A stretch of DNA of 64,000 bases from Streptomyces sp. NBC_00525 (GCF_036346595.1 NZ_CP107834.1:3720001-3784000); one strand, 5' to 3'. Counted from the first letter of the stretch, positions 17,944 through 25,899 are shown. The notes: a model not told the origin generated them from the sequence alone. Numbers and translations: made by a program.

Positions 17944-18582
17944 ATGGTGGGCATGACCCCTCCCATAACCCCTTCCCTGACGGTCGGCTTCGACCTGGAC
18001 ATGACCCTCATCGACTCGCGCCCCGGCATCAGGGCCGCGTTCCTGGTGCTCGCCGCCGAGACCGGCGCCACGATCGACGTCGACCTGGTGGTGAGCCGCC
18101 TGGGCCCGCCGCTGGAGCAGGAGATCGCGCACTGGTTCCCGGCCGACCAGGTGTCCGCGATCGCGGACCGGTACCGGGAGATCTACCCCTCGTACGCGAT
18201 CACCCCGGCGCTCGCCATGCCGGGCGCGCGGGAGTCGGTCGAGGCGATCCGGGCCCTCGGCGGCCGCACGATGGTCGTCACCGCCAAGTACGAGCCGAAC
18301 GCCAAGCTGCACCTCGCCCACCTCGGCATCGAGCCGGACGTCGTCGTGGGCGACCTCTGGGCCGAGCAGAAGGCCCTGGCCCTGCGGGAACACGGCGCGA
18401 CGATCTACGTGGGCGACCACACCGGCGACGTACGCGGCGCGCGTGCCGCGAACGCTCTCTCGGTGGCCGTGTCCACGGGCCCGTGCGACGCCGGCGAACT
18501 CCGCGAGGCGGGCGCGGACACGGTCCTCGCCTCGCTGACGGACTTCCCGGCCTGGCTGGAGGCGTACGCCGCGCGCGGCTAG
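17944..18582 (+). CDS. HAD-superfamily phosphatase (phosphoglycolate phosphatase-like)
   Basis: A 212-residue cytosolic hydrolase. Motif I is Phe-Asp-Leu-Asp-Met-Thr-Leu-Ile-Asp-Ser with D17 as nucleophile and D19 as acid/base. Motif II is Val-Val-Thr-Ala-Lys. Motif IV is Val-Gly-Asp-His-Thr-Gly-Asp-Val-Arg-Gly-Ala. A helical cap lies between residues 25 and 85. The substrate is probably a small phosphate ester; the exact one cannot be read. The start at 17944 has GGGGA 8 bases upstream, and a second in-frame ATG lies at 17953. Its stop overlaps the stop of the convergent small membrane-protein gene by four bases. Confidence 0.85.
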   Translation: MVGMTPPITPSLTVGFDLDMTLIDSRPGIRAAFLVLAAETGATIDVDLVVSRLGPPLEQEIAHWFPADQVSAIADRYREIYPSYAITPALAMPGARESVEAIRALGGRTMVVTAKYEPNAKLHLAHLGIEPDVVVGDLWAEQKALALREHGATIYVGDHTGDVRGARAANALSVAVSTGPCDAGELREAGADTVLASLTDFPAWLEAYAARG

Positions 18583-18803
18583 CGTTCGCGCGCCCCCGCG
18601 CGGGCCGTGCGGATCACGCCCGCCGCCGCGATCAGGAAGCCGACGCCCATCAGCATGCAGAGGGACCAGGCGATGGACGGCAGGGGGTCCGTGCCGAGGA
18701 AGAGGGGGGCCATGGTGGCGAGGGTGGAGAGGGCGCCGACGAAGAAGACGATGGCGCCGATCCGTACCAGCCGGTCGCCTGCGCCGGAAGTGGGAGTGCT
18801 CAC
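18579..18803 (-). CDS. Small two-helix membrane protein (74 aa)
   Basis: A 74-residue protein with a polar N-terminus (Met-Ser-Thr-Pro-Thr-Ser-Gly-Ala-Gly-Asp-Arg) and two membrane helices (about 14-36 and 43-64), ending in a basic tail. Type and codon use are typical of small conserved Streptomyces membrane proteins. No function is known. It converges on and overlaps the HAD gene by four bases, and its start is divergent from the cold-shock gene with a 200-bp gap. Confidence 0.75.
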   Translation of the reverse strand: MSTPTSGAGDRLVRIGAIVFFVGALSTLATMAPLFLGTDPLPSIAWSLCMLMGVGFLIAAAGVIRTARAGARER

Positions 18804-19004
18804 CCCGTCAGGGTAGTTCCCCGGTGCGGTGGAAACGTGTCCGGGTGAAGCAGGTGCCGTTTCCGGACACAGTCCGGATGACCAGGCTTGACGAGGGGTA
18901 CGTCACCTGTGAAGGCTTTAGCCAGCAGGGGAGCACGACCACAGGACGGCCTGACCTGCTGAGGGCATTCGTTCCGGCACACGGGTTGAGATGGGGTGCG
19001 TGCT

Positions 19005-19388
19005 TTGCCGACTGGCAAGGTCAAGTGGTTCAACAGTGAGAAGGGCTTCGGCTTCCTCTCCCGCGACGACGGCAGTGACGTCTTCGTGCACTCGTCCGTG
19101 CTCCCGGCCGGGGTCGACGCTCTCAAGCCCGGCCAGCGCGTCGAGTTCGGTGTGGTCGCCGGCCAGCGCGGCGACCAGGCGCTCTCCGTGTCGATCCTCG
19201 AACCGACCCCGTCCGTCGCGGCCGCCCAGCGCCGCAAGCCGGACGAGCTGGCGTCGATCGTCCAGGACCTGACGACCCTCCTGGAGAACATCACCCCGAT
19301 GCTGGAGCGCGGCCGCTACCCCGACAAGGCGGCGGGCGGCAAGATCGCCGGTCTCCTGCGCGCGGTCGCGGACCAGCTCGACGTCTAG
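19005..19388 (+). CDS. Cold-shock domain protein with C-terminal helical extension
   Basis: A 127-residue RNA/DNA-binding protein. The cold-shock domain occupies about 1-67 with both RNP motifs: Lys-Gly-Phe-Gly-Phe-Leu (RNP1) and Val-Phe-Val-His-Ser (RNP2). Unlike the 67-residue classical CspA, it carries a 60-residue helical tail (Ile-Val-Gln-Asp-Leu-Thr-Thr-Leu-Leu-Glu-Asn-Ile and Ile-Ala-Gly-Leu-Leu-Arg-Ala-Val-Ala-Asp-Gln-Leu) conserved in Streptomyces. TTG at 19005 is used because GGGG lies 8 bases before it and the family starts Pro-Thr-Gly-Lys-Val-Lys-Trp-Phe. A GTG at 18996 is possible. The 200-bp upstream region may include a leader, as in other cold-shock genes. Confidence 0.9.
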   Translation: MPTGKVKWFNSEKGFGFLSRDDGSDVFVHSSVLPAGVDALKPGQRVEFGVVAGQRGDQALSVSILEPTPSVAAAQRRKPDELASIVQDLTTLLENITPMLERGRYPDKAAGGKIAGLLRAVADQLDV

Positions 19389-19402
19389 CGGAAGGTCTGT
19401 CT

Positions 19403-19432
19403 CTGTGGGCGCCCCGGCCGGGGCGCCCACAG
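19403..19432. terminator. Perfect 30-bp palindromic terminator
   Basis: Continuous palindrome of 15-bp arms, 15 bp after the cold-shock gene stop and before the convergent ABC permease gene. Confidence 0.85.
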
Positions 19433-19448
19433 GCGTGTTCGGCGCGCG

Positions 19449-20726
19449 TCAGCGCCGCAGGGCCTCGACCGGCTGGATTCCGGACGCCCGCCACGCGGGG
19501 TAGAGGCCGGCCAGAAGACCGGTGGCCAGGCCGATCAGCGGGGCCGCCGCCACCGTCGCCGGGTGAACGATCGGGGTCCAGTCCCGGGCGACGGCGACGC
19601 CGACCACGGTGAGCGTGCCCAGGCTGGTGCCCACGAGGCCGCCCAGCGCGCCCAGCGCCCCGGACTCGGTGAGGAACTGGGCGGTGATGTGCCGGGCGCG
19701 CGCGCCGAGCGCCCGGCGTACGCCGATCTCCGCGGTGCGCTCCAGCACCGCGACGAGCGTGGTGTTGGCGATGCCGACCGTGCCGATGACCAGGCAGATG
19801 CCGGCGAGCAGCAGCAGGAGCTGGTCGAGGTCGCCGCTGACGTTGCCGCGCAGGGTGCGCGGGTCGGGCGGCGGGATCGACTTGAAGCGGTCCGGGTGGG
19901 CCGGGTCCAGGGCGAGCGCCGCTTCCTGCGCGATCTGGGTGGCGGCCCCGAGCCGGGTGGAGACCAGCATCTTGGCGCGTTCGCCGCGGGCCGGGCCGCC
20001 CCAGTACTTCTCGGCCGTGCTGCTCGGGACGATGACGGAGAGGAGCAGGTCCTCCTGGCGGGCCACGTCGTCGACGATGCCGATCACGGTGAGCGGGGTG
20101 CCGCCGATGAAGACGGCAGGCTGGGTCTCCAGGGTGGTGATGCCGAGCCGGTCGGCGAGCCCGGAGCCGATGACCACGACATCCTCGGCGCGGCCCTGGT
20201 GGAAGGCGTCGAAGGTCCGCCCCTGGGAGAGCGTCGGGTCGGCTGCCGCGAGCACCCCGGGGGTCGCCGCGACCACGGCCGCTTCCTCACCGGCCGCCGT
20301 GTCGCCGACCGGTGCGGCCGTGATCGTGCTTCCGCCGGTGACGTCGACGTGCCAGTAGACGCCCGCGTGCCGGACGCCGTTCAGCTTCTCCATGCGGGAC
20401 GGCGCGTCGTCGGGGAACGCGTTGACGATGTGCTCGGCACCGTCGCCGCCGATGTCCTCGATCGTCACCTCCGTCGCGACGAGGGTGTTGAAGCGGGCGT
20501 CGATCTGGGAGGAGGCGGTGGCGGTCAGGCCCAGGATGGCGACGAACGTGCCCACTCCCAGCACGGTGCCCAGGGCGGTCAGCGCGGAGCGGCCGGGCCG
20601 CTGGAGGATTCCGGCGTGTGCCTCGGCGAGCAGGTCCAGGGGGTGGAGACGGGTCCGGGCGACCACCCCGGCGGGGCCCCGGTGCCGGAGCCGTCGTAGG
20701 GCGGTGCGCAGAACGCGTGGAGTCAT
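19449..20726 (-). CDS. ABC transporter permease, MacB/FtsX type
   Basis: A 425-residue membrane protein of the MacB type: a cytoplasmic basic start, TM1 at about 50-72 (Gly-Thr-Val-Leu-Gly-Val-Gly-Thr-Phe-Val-Ala-Ile-Leu-Gly), a large outer domain (about 75-290), then three C-terminal helices with Glu-Ile-Gly-Val-Arg-Arg-Ala-Leu-Gly-Ala at about 337-346 and the final Pro-Ala-Trp-Arg-Ala-Ser-Gly-Ile-Gln-Pro-Val-Glu-Ala-Leu-Arg. These are hallmarks of mechanotransmission ABC systems that act on outer-surface substrates without classical transport. Its ATG overlaps the ATPase stop (ATGA). Last gene of a four-gene operon. Confidence 0.9.
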   Translation of the reverse strand: MTPRVLRTALRRLRHRGPAGVVARTRLHPLDLLAEAHAGILQRPGRSALTALGTVLGVGTFVAILGLTATASSQIDARFNTLVATEVTIEDIGGDGAEHIVNAFPDDAPSRMEKLNGVRHAGVYWHVDVTGGSTITAAPVGDTAAGEEAAVVAATPGVLAAADPTLSQGRTFDAFHQGRAEDVVVIGSGLADRLGITTLETQPAVFIGGTPLTVIGIVDDVARQEDLLLSVIVPSSTAEKYWGGPARGERAKMLVSTRLGAATQIAQEAALALDPAHPDRFKSIPPPDPRTLRGNVSGDLDQLLLLLAGICLVIGTVGIANTTLVAVLERTAEIGVRRALGARARHITAQFLTESGALGALGGLVGTSLGTLTVVGVAVARDWTPIVHPATVAAAPLIGLATGLLAGLYPAWRASGIQPVEALRR

Positions 20727-21436
20727 GCGGCGCCCTCCGTTTCGGTGAGGACGCCGTCCCGGATCGTCACCTTCCGGGCCGCGCGGGCGGCCACGACCGG
20801 GTCGTGCGTGATGACGAGCAGGGTCATGCCGTCGCGGTGGAGTTCGTCGAGGAGCGTGAGTACGGACTCGGCGGTGGCGGAGTCCAGGTTGCCGGTGAGC
20901 TCGTCGCAGAGCAGGAGGGACGGGCGCGCCACCAGGGCCCTGGCGATGGCGACCCGTTGCCGCTCGCCGCCGGACATCCGGATCGGTAGCGCGTCGGCCC
21001 GGTGGTCGAGCCCCACCCGGTGCAGCGCTTCGAGCGCGCGCTTCTTGCGCTCACGACGCGGGGTGCCCGCGTAGAGCATGGAGAGCGTGACGTTCTCGAC
21101 GGCACTGCGGTGCGGTACGAGGTGGAACGCCTGGAAGACGAAGCCGATACGGCGGCCCCGCAGTGCCGTCCGGTCGGCCTCCCGGAGGGCGGTGGTGTCC
21201 GTGCCGTCGAGCAGGTAGCGGCCCTGGGTGGGTACGTCGAGGAGCCCCGCGATGTTGAGGAAGGTGGACTTCCCGGAGCCGGACGGGCCGACGACGGCCA
21301 GGTAGTCGCCCTTGCGCACGGCGAGGTGACAGGGCTTCAGCGCCTCGACCGGCGGCGCTCCGGGGTAGGTGAGGGCCACCTGGTCGAACTCCATGACGAG
21401 CGGAGGAGCGTCTTCGAGGGGGGCGTGGGTCGTCAT
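20723..21436 (-). CDS. ABC transporter ATPase, MacB/LolD type
   Basis: A 237-residue cytoplasmic ATPase powering the MacB-like permease encoded just downstream. Walker A is GPSGSGKST at 50-58, the ABC signature is MSGGERQ at 154-160, and the Walker B acidic pair is D178-E179 in Leu-Leu-Leu-Cys-Asp-Glu, followed by Leu-Thr-Gly-Asn-Leu-Asp-Ser. The H-loop histidine is in Val-Ile-Thr-His-Asp. Start and stop both overlap neighbours by ATGA, so the fusion protein, ATPase and permease are translationally coupled. Confidence 0.95.
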   Translation of the reverse strand: MTTHAPLEDAPPLVMEFDQVALTYPGAPPVEALKPCHLAVRKGDYLAVVGPSGSGKSTFLNIAGLLDVPTQGRYLLDGTDTTALREADRTALRGRRIGFVFQAFHLVPHRSAVENVTLSMLYAGTPRRERKKRALEALHRVGLDHRADALPIRMSGGERQRVAIARALVARPSLLLCDELTGNLDSATAESVLTLLDELHRDGMTLLVITHDPVVAARAARKVTIRDGVLTETEGAA

Positions 21437-22788
21437 GAAGACGGGCCGCCCCGTTGCGCGGAGGCGCCGCCGGCCGGGGCGCCACCGACGATGACCTTGT
21501 CACCGGGGGCGAGGCCGGTGCCTCCGACCGGAGTGACCTCGACGTATCCGTCGCCCGAGATGCCGGGGCGCACCTCGATCCGGCGCCGTCCGCCGTCGGC
21601 CAGGAGCACGGTGACCGTGGTCCTGGCATCCGCTCCCGCGGACACCGCGGAAATGGGTACGACGAGGACCTTGGCCTTGGAGGTGGCCGCCTCGACGGTC
21701 AGCCGGACGTTCTGATGGGCGAGTTCGGCGGGCAGCGCCTTGGTGGGGGTGACGACGAGGGCATGGCCGACCGCCCCCTTCTCGCCGTCGGCGGCGGGGG
21801 CCGCGCCCTCTTCACCGGCGTCGGGCCCGGCGGCGGACAGGCCGTCGGCGACCGATTCGACGACGCCCGACGCGGACGTGCCGGTGAGTTCCGAAAGTAT
21901 CCGTACCTTCTGGCCCGGCCGGACCAGCCCGACCTCGCTCGACCCGAGGGAGCCCTTGACCACCAGGTCTCCGGCCGAGACGGTGAGGAGCTTGTCGCCG
22001 ACCGGTCCGCCCACGCGTGCGTCGAGCGAGTCGACCCGAGCGGGGAACACCGGGAAGAACGCGAGTTCGGAGGCCGGAACCATGGGGCCGTCCGCGGCCT
22101 CCACGGCGTTCAGCTCGTCGCGTGCGATCTCCAGGTCCTCCCTCGCCCGCTGCTTGGCCGTACCGGGCTCGGCGTCCTGCACCGCGCGTTCCATGTCGGT
22201 CGCCGTGCGCCGGGCCTCCCGCAGCTTGAGCTGCCCGTCCTCCTGCGCGGGGACGGGGTCGTAGCCGAGCGATGCGTAGAACCGGGTCACCGCCGTCTTC
22301 GTGGCGGTGCCGAAGTAGCCCGCCCGGTCGCCCTGGCTGCCGAACCCGACCGCGGCCAGCGCCTGTTGCAGCTGACGGACGTCGTCGCCGCGTGATCCGG
22401 GGCGCAGGTCGCGGTAGACCGGGAGTTTGCCTTCGAGGGAGAAGAGGGGGCGTCCGGAGATCTCCAGCAGCACCTTGCCCGGCTTCACCGCGGCGCCCGC
22501 CTTCACCATCACCTTCGTCACCACAGGCGAACCGGCGTCCTTCCCGGACGGCCCGGCCGATGACACGTCGAAGGTCCGGCCGGCGGTGACCTGGCCGCGC
22601 AGGACGATGGTGTCGGTGAGCACCCGGCGTTCCACCGGGGCCGTCAGGACGTCCGGTGCGGGCGGTCCCGCCTCGGCGGCGGCCTGCTGGGGCGAGGAGA
22701 TGAAGGCGGTGGACGCGAGACCGGCCCCGGTCAGCGTGACCGCCAGGGCCGCCACCGTGAACAGGACGTGTCGTCGATTACGCGGCAT
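21433..22788 (-). CDS. Membrane-fusion (HlyD-like) protein with peptidoglycan-binding domain
   Basis: A 451-residue exported or membrane-anchored adaptor. Residues 5-40 form the N-terminal membrane anchor. A lipoyl-like half follows (about 55-110). A PG_binding_1 module (about 118-190) is inserted: Leu-Arg-Pro-Gly-Ser-Arg-Gly-Asp-Asp-Val-Arg-Gln-Leu-Gln-Gln-Ala-Leu and Gly-Tyr-Phe-Gly-Thr-Ala-Thr-Lys-Thr-Ala-Val. A short coiled-coil (about 190-235) and the second lipoyl/beta-barrel region (about 250-440) come next. In monoderms such adaptors probably dock a MacB-like pump to the cell wall. It overlaps the LuxR-type gene start region by 11 bp and the ATPase gene by ATGA. Confidence 0.85.
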   Translation of the reverse strand: MPRNRRHVLFTVAALAVTLTGAGLASTAFISSPQQAAAEAGPPAPDVLTAPVERRVLTDTIVLRGQVTAGRTFDVSSAGPSGKDAGSPVVTKVMVKAGAAVKPGKVLLEISGRPLFSLEGKLPVYRDLRPGSRGDDVRQLQQALAAVGFGSQGDRAGYFGTATKTAVTRFYASLGYDPVPAQEDGQLKLREARRTATDMERAVQDAEPGTAKQRAREDLEIARDELNAVEAADGPMVPASELAFFPVFPARVDSLDARVGGPVGDKLLTVSAGDLVVKGSLGSSEVGLVRPGQKVRILSELTGTSASGVVESVADGLSAAGPDAGEEGAAPAADGEKGAVGHALVVTPTKALPAELAHQNVRLTVEAATSKAKVLVVPISAVSAGADARTTVTVLLADGGRRRIEVRPGISGDGYVEVTPVGGTGLAPGDKVIVGGAPAGGASAQRGGPSS

Positions 22789-23068
22789 CCCGGTCCCTCA
22801 CGTGCTGCTCCCACGATGTCTCGGGCCCTTGGGTGTCGCCCCGTTCGCCGGACCGGCTCAGCCAGCCGAGCTCCTGCGCCCGCGCCCCGAGGGCCAGCCT
22901 GCTGTTCACGCCGACCTTGAGCATCAGGCGCTTCACATGGCGCTGCACGGTGCGGTGACTCAGGCCGAGAGCCCGGGCGACCCGGGCGTCCTCATATCCC
23001 GCATAAAGAAGTTGCAGGAGTCTTGCCTCATGTTCATTGATTCTATGACTCTTGTCCGAATTGCCCAT
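22778..23068 (-). CDS. Small LuxR/FixJ-type HTH regulator (96 aa)
   Basis: Only a DNA-binding domain: 96 residues with a GerE-type helix-turn-helix at about 10-70 (Glu-Ala-Arg-Leu-Leu-Gln-Leu-Leu-Tyr-Ala-Gly-Tyr, Ala-Leu-Gly-Leu-Ser-His-Arg-Thr-Val-Gln-Arg-His-Val-Lys-Arg-Leu-Met-Leu-Lys-Val-Gly-Val). There is no receiver or ligand-binding domain. Start is the ATG at 23068, directly behind a GGGGGGAG ribosome site; earlier frames lack one. First gene of the LuxR-adaptor-ATPase-permease operon and divergent from the secreted-protein cluster, so it is the natural candidate regulator of both. The stand-alone HTH is odd and may respond through expression level or an unseen partner. Confidence 0.85.
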   Translation of the reverse strand: MGNSDKSHRINEHEARLLQLLYAGYEDARVARALGLSHRTVQRHVKRLMLKVGVNSRLALGARAQELGWLSRSGERGDTQGPETSWEQHVRDRDAA

Positions 23069-23192
23069 ATCTCCCCCCCGGGAATCCGCCCGTGGAATTG
23101 CCAGTTCCGTGGTCCGGACCACGTTAACCCACTGACAGGGGGGAGAGGATGGATTGAATCGTGTCAACCCTATGCAAAAGGGTGCAAAAAAG

Positions 23193-23220
23193 TTGACGTA
23201 TTTGCGTCAGATGGTAGAGG
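23193..23220 (+). promoter_or_regulatory. Sigma-70-like promoter overlapped by an inverted repeat
   Basis: TTGACG (23193-23198), a 16-bp spacer and TAGAGG (23215-23220) fit a HrdB-type promoter for the gene at 23294, giving a leader of about 65 nt. The arms TGACG (23194-23198) and CGTCA (23205-23209) form an inverted repeat across the -35 box, a plausible operator for the divergent LuxR-type regulator. Confidence 0.5.
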
Positions 23221-23293
23221 GGCGGTGGCGGGGAAGAGGGGGCTTTGACTAACTTTTACGGTTGTCATCTTCATCCCTACTGGAGGGTTAGTC

Positions 23294-23812
23294 ATGATTG
23301 CTCGTTGGACGCGCGGGGCGGCTGTGGTCGGCGCCGGATTCCTTGTTGCATTGCAGGGGGGTTCGCCGGCTCAGGCCGTTTCGACCTCGTACGAATCGGA
23401 TGTGTGCAGTTCGAGCGGCAATCAGTACTGCTTCGAGATTTACTACAACAGTGCCGGTACCACGACCGGCTACTCGTACAGCTCGTGCTTCCTGGCGAAT
23501 CAGAGCATTTCCAATCACTACGGATACTCCCCGAATGGGGCGGTGCTCGTGAGGTACATCTTCCGCGGCGGCGTGGACCGCATCACGGGCTCCAATCCGG
23601 GATGCACCGGTGCTTCGGGTGATGGCATCGAGCTCAAGAACCAGGCCGCGTCGGCGGTGAACAACGAGTGCTCGGTGAACAACATCATCTACTACAACTC
23701 CGGCTACCAGGGAACCTCCCAGACCATCACGCCGGGCTGCGGAAGCGACTGGCCGTCGACCAACCTGAAGTCCTCGCTGAAGAACAACAACGCCTCGCAC
23801 AAGAGGTCTTGA
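23294..23812 (+). CDS. Secreted Cys/Tyr/Asn-rich protein, peptidase-inhibitor I36-like
   Basis: 172 residues with a Sec signal peptide (about 1-28, ending Pro-Ala-Gln-Ala-Val) behind a GGAGGG ribosome site. The mature part has two related halves, each with a cysteine, a Tyr-Tyr-Asn-Ser strand and a closing cysteine. It ends Leu-Lys-Ser-Ser-Leu-Lys-Asn-Asn-Asn-Ala-Ser-His-Lys. That two-repeat, beta-gamma-crystallin-like pattern resembles Streptomyces I36 metalloprotease inhibitor proteins; the resemblance is from memory and moderate. Base use is less GC-rich than that of the window's core genes. First gene of the divergent secreted cluster, with the next gene starting 5 bases after its stop. 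Confidence 0.75.
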   Translation: MIARWTRGAAVVGAGFLVALQGGSPAQAVSTSYESDVCSSSGNQYCFEIYYNSAGTTTGYSYSSCFLANQSISNHYGYSPNGAVLVRYIFRGGVDRITGSNPGCTGASGDGIELKNQAASAVNNECSVNNIIYYNSGYQGTSQTITPGCGSDWPSTNLKSSLKNNNASHKRS

Positions 23813-23817
23813 TCCGA

Positions 23818-24738
23818 ATGCGAAGAGCGGTCACGGGCTCTGCCCTGATCATTGCGGTTCTGGTGTCGGGATGTTCCGGAGGCGCGTCGGGGGAGGCTGG
23901 TTCGGGCAGTGCGTCCACGACCGGCTCGAAGGTGGACGAGCAGGCCTGGCCTGCTCGTACGCCCGTCAGCGGCCTGGCCAAGGGGATGGTGCTGCCGATC
24001 GAGGGGTACCTCATCTCGTACCCCGAACTGGTCGCCTGGCAGCGGGCTCAGCAGAACCTCTGGAAGAGCTGTATGCGTAGATACGGATTCAACTCCTTCT
24101 CCCCTCCGGAACCGGGCATGTATCCGCCGGTCGGATACGACGACGCGAACATGGCCCGCCGGTACGGCATATCGGATGCCAAGGAGGCCGCCCGATTCGG
24201 TTACCACCTTCCCAATGACCCCGGCGAGCCTCCTGTGTGGGAGCCGGCCGCAGGCGCGGAAGGCGCGGTGTTCTCCGGATCGGGCGCCCAGCTGGCGGGC
24301 GGGTCGTACAAGGGGGAAAAGGTCCCGGAGGGCGGCTGCCAGGGCGAGGCGAAGAAAAAGCTCGGCAAGATAGCGTACCCGCTGGCGAGCAAAGTCGAAT
24401 TCGCCTCCCTGGAAGAGTCGCGGAAAGTCGCCGAGGTGCGGGCTGCGGTTGACAAATGGTCGGCCTGCATGAAGTCGAGCGGCTATCGCGTGACGCATCC
24501 GTACAAGACGCCCGATCTCATTTCCACGCTCGGCTCCGAAAATCCTTCTGCGGAGGAAACGGCACTGGCCGTGGCCGATGTCGAGTGCAAGAAGACTTCT
24601 CGGCTGGTGAGTATCTGGTTCGAGGCCGAGAAGAAGATTCAGAATCGACGCATCGAGGAGAATCAGCTCGCGCTCGACGAGGAGCGGAAGAAGAACGACG
24701 AGGTGCTCAAGGTCGCCGCGCGAGCAAATGGCGGGTGA
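23818..24738 (+). CDS. Lipoprotein, paralogue A of a tandem pair
   Basis: A 306-residue lipoprotein: lipobox Leu-Val-Ser-Gly-Cys with C19, then a Ser/Gly-rich spacer. The shared core has Trp-Pro-Ala-x-x-Pro-x-Ser-Gly-Leu-x-Lys-Gly, a Cys-Met-x-x-Tyr-Gly motif, Arg-Arg-Tyr-Gly-Ile-Ser-Asp, Gly-Gly-Cys near 180, Trp-Ser-Ala-Cys-Met-Lys near 218, and a Cys-Lys-Lys-x-x-Arg-Leu motif before a charged coiled-coil tail. The four conserved cysteines outside the lipobox suggest two disulfides. I know no function. Codon use is clearly less GC-rich than neighbouring core genes. AAGAGG lies before the ATG, overlapping the end of the upstream gene. Confidence 0.8.
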   Translation: MRRAVTGSALIIAVLVSGCSGGASGEAGSGSASTTGSKVDEQAWPARTPVSGLAKGMVLPIEGYLISYPELVAWQRAQQNLWKSCMRRYGFNSFSPPEPGMYPPVGYDDANMARRYGISDAKEAARFGYHLPNDPGEPPVWEPAAGAEGAVFSGSGAQLAGGSYKGEKVPEGGCQGEAKKKLGKIAYPLASKVEFASLEESRKVAEVRAAVDKWSACMKSSGYRVTHPYKTPDLISTLGSENPSAEETALAVADVECKKTSRLVSIWFEAEKKIQNRRIEENQLALDEERKKNDEVLKVAARANGG

Positions 24739-24803
24739 ACGTGCGGCTTCCCGGGGACTTCCGGGAATCATTTGAAGCTGCTCCTGGTGCAGCGGTAGTT
24801 CGT

Positions 24804-24846
24804 GGCCACTGATCGCAAATGTCGGGGTTTCCTGCGATCGGTGGCC
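24804..24846 (+). terminator. Intercistronic hairpin between lipoprotein genes
   Basis: 14-bp arms (24804-24817 and 24833-24846) pair with one G-U and a 15-nt loop. It lies in the 163-bp gap between the two lipoprotein genes and could be a terminator, attenuator or mRNA-processing stem. Confidence 0.55.
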
Positions 24847-24901
24847 GCTTCTTCCGTGCTGCGTCGCGATCGCCCTGGGATTACGTAGAGAAGGAATACC
24901 C

Positions 24902-25882
24902 ATGCACGTCCTCAGACGGACGACCGTCGCCACTGCTGTCATGCTCGCGGCGATATCGCTCGGTGCCTGCTCCTCGTCCGGACCGGCCTCCGGCCCGGCG
25001 AAGGACAGGACCCCGGTCGACCGGACCAACTGGCCTGCGGAGGTGCCCACTTCGGGCTTGGTCAAGGGTCTGGAGCTGCCGCTCGAGTCCTATCTGCCCT
25101 CCTACGCGGACCAGGTCGCCGTCGACACCGCGCTGCGCACCCTGGAGACGCGGTGCATGTCCGAGTACGGGCTGACCGTCGATCTGCCGCGTCCCGGCGC
25201 GAACCCGCCCCCCTACAGCAACGCCCTCTCGATCGAGCGGCGATACGGCCTCAGCGACCGCGCGCAGGCACGGAAGTACGGGTACGGGCTGCCGAAGCAG
25301 CAGACCCGGAGCCTCGAATCCGTCGAAGCAGGGCTTTCCGGCGTCGAGGTGGAAGTCCTGACCGGGCGGAAGAAGCCCGAACTCACCCCACCTCGGGGCG
25401 CCAAGCAGGGCGAAGGCCATTTCGGCACCGTCCCGGAGCCCGCGCGCGCCGAGCACAACGGAAAGAAGCTGCACCAGGGCGGCTGCGCCGGCTGGGCGAA
25501 GCGGCAGCTCAAGGTGAACGAGGAGGACGAGGGCTTCGTCTCCGGGCTCGCCTCGGCCAGCCTCTCCGAGTCCCGGCCGCTGAAGCCGGTCCGGAAGGCC
25601 CTCAAGAGCTGGTCGGCCTGCATGAAGGACAAGGGCCGCAAGGCCGCCGACCCGTACCGGGCGATGGAGCAGGGCTACGCCGACGGTGACGGCACCACCA
25701 AGAACGCGATCGCGCTCGCGCTGGACGACATCGATTGCAAGAAGCGGACCCGTCTGATCGAGGTCTGGTTCAAGGAGGAGTCGGCCGTCCAGAAGCGGCT
25801 GATCGAGGAGAACAAGGACCCGCTCACCGCCGTCAAGAAGCGCATGGGCGAGGTCCTTGCGGCTGCCGAGGCAGTCGAGTAA
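24902..25882 (+). CDS. Lipoprotein, paralogue B of a tandem pair
   Basis: A 326-residue lipoprotein with lipobox Leu-Gly-Ala-Cys (C23), clearly paralogous to the preceding gene. The same blocks occur in the same order: Trp-Pro-Ala-Glu-Val-Pro-Thr-Ser-Gly-Leu-Val-Lys-Gly, Cys-Met-Ser-Glu-Tyr-Gly, Arg-Arg-Tyr-Gly-Leu-Ser-Asp, Gly-Gly-Cys, Trp-Ser-Ala-Cys-Met-Lys, Cys-Lys-Lys-Arg-Thr-Arg-Leu, and an acidic/basic helical tail. GC bias is normal here, unlike paralogue A. AGAAGG precedes the ATG. The giant exported protein starts 17 bases downstream, so the two are probably cotranscribed. Role unknown; surface retention or chaperoning of the giant protein is conjecture. Confidence 0.8.
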   Translation: MHVLRRTTVATAVMLAAISLGACSSSGPASGPAKDRTPVDRTNWPAEVPTSGLVKGLELPLESYLPSYADQVAVDTALRTLETRCMSEYGLTVDLPRPGANPPPYSNALSIERRYGLSDRAQARKYGYGLPKQQTRSLESVEAGLSGVEVEVLTGRKKPELTPPRGAKQGEGHFGTVPEPARAEHNGKKLHQGGCAGWAKRQLKVNEEDEGFVSGLASASLSESRPLKPVRKALKSWSACMKDKGRKAADPYRAMEQGYADGDGTTKNAIALALDDIDCKKRTRLIEVWFKEESAVQKRLIEENKDPLTAVKKRMGEVLAAAEAVE

Positions 25883-25899
25883 TCAGAGGAGAAGCACAG

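Noticed and set aside
18996..19004. GTG at 18996 as start of the cold-shock protein
   Set aside because: The TTG at 19005 has better ribosome-site spacing and gives the conserved family N-terminus.
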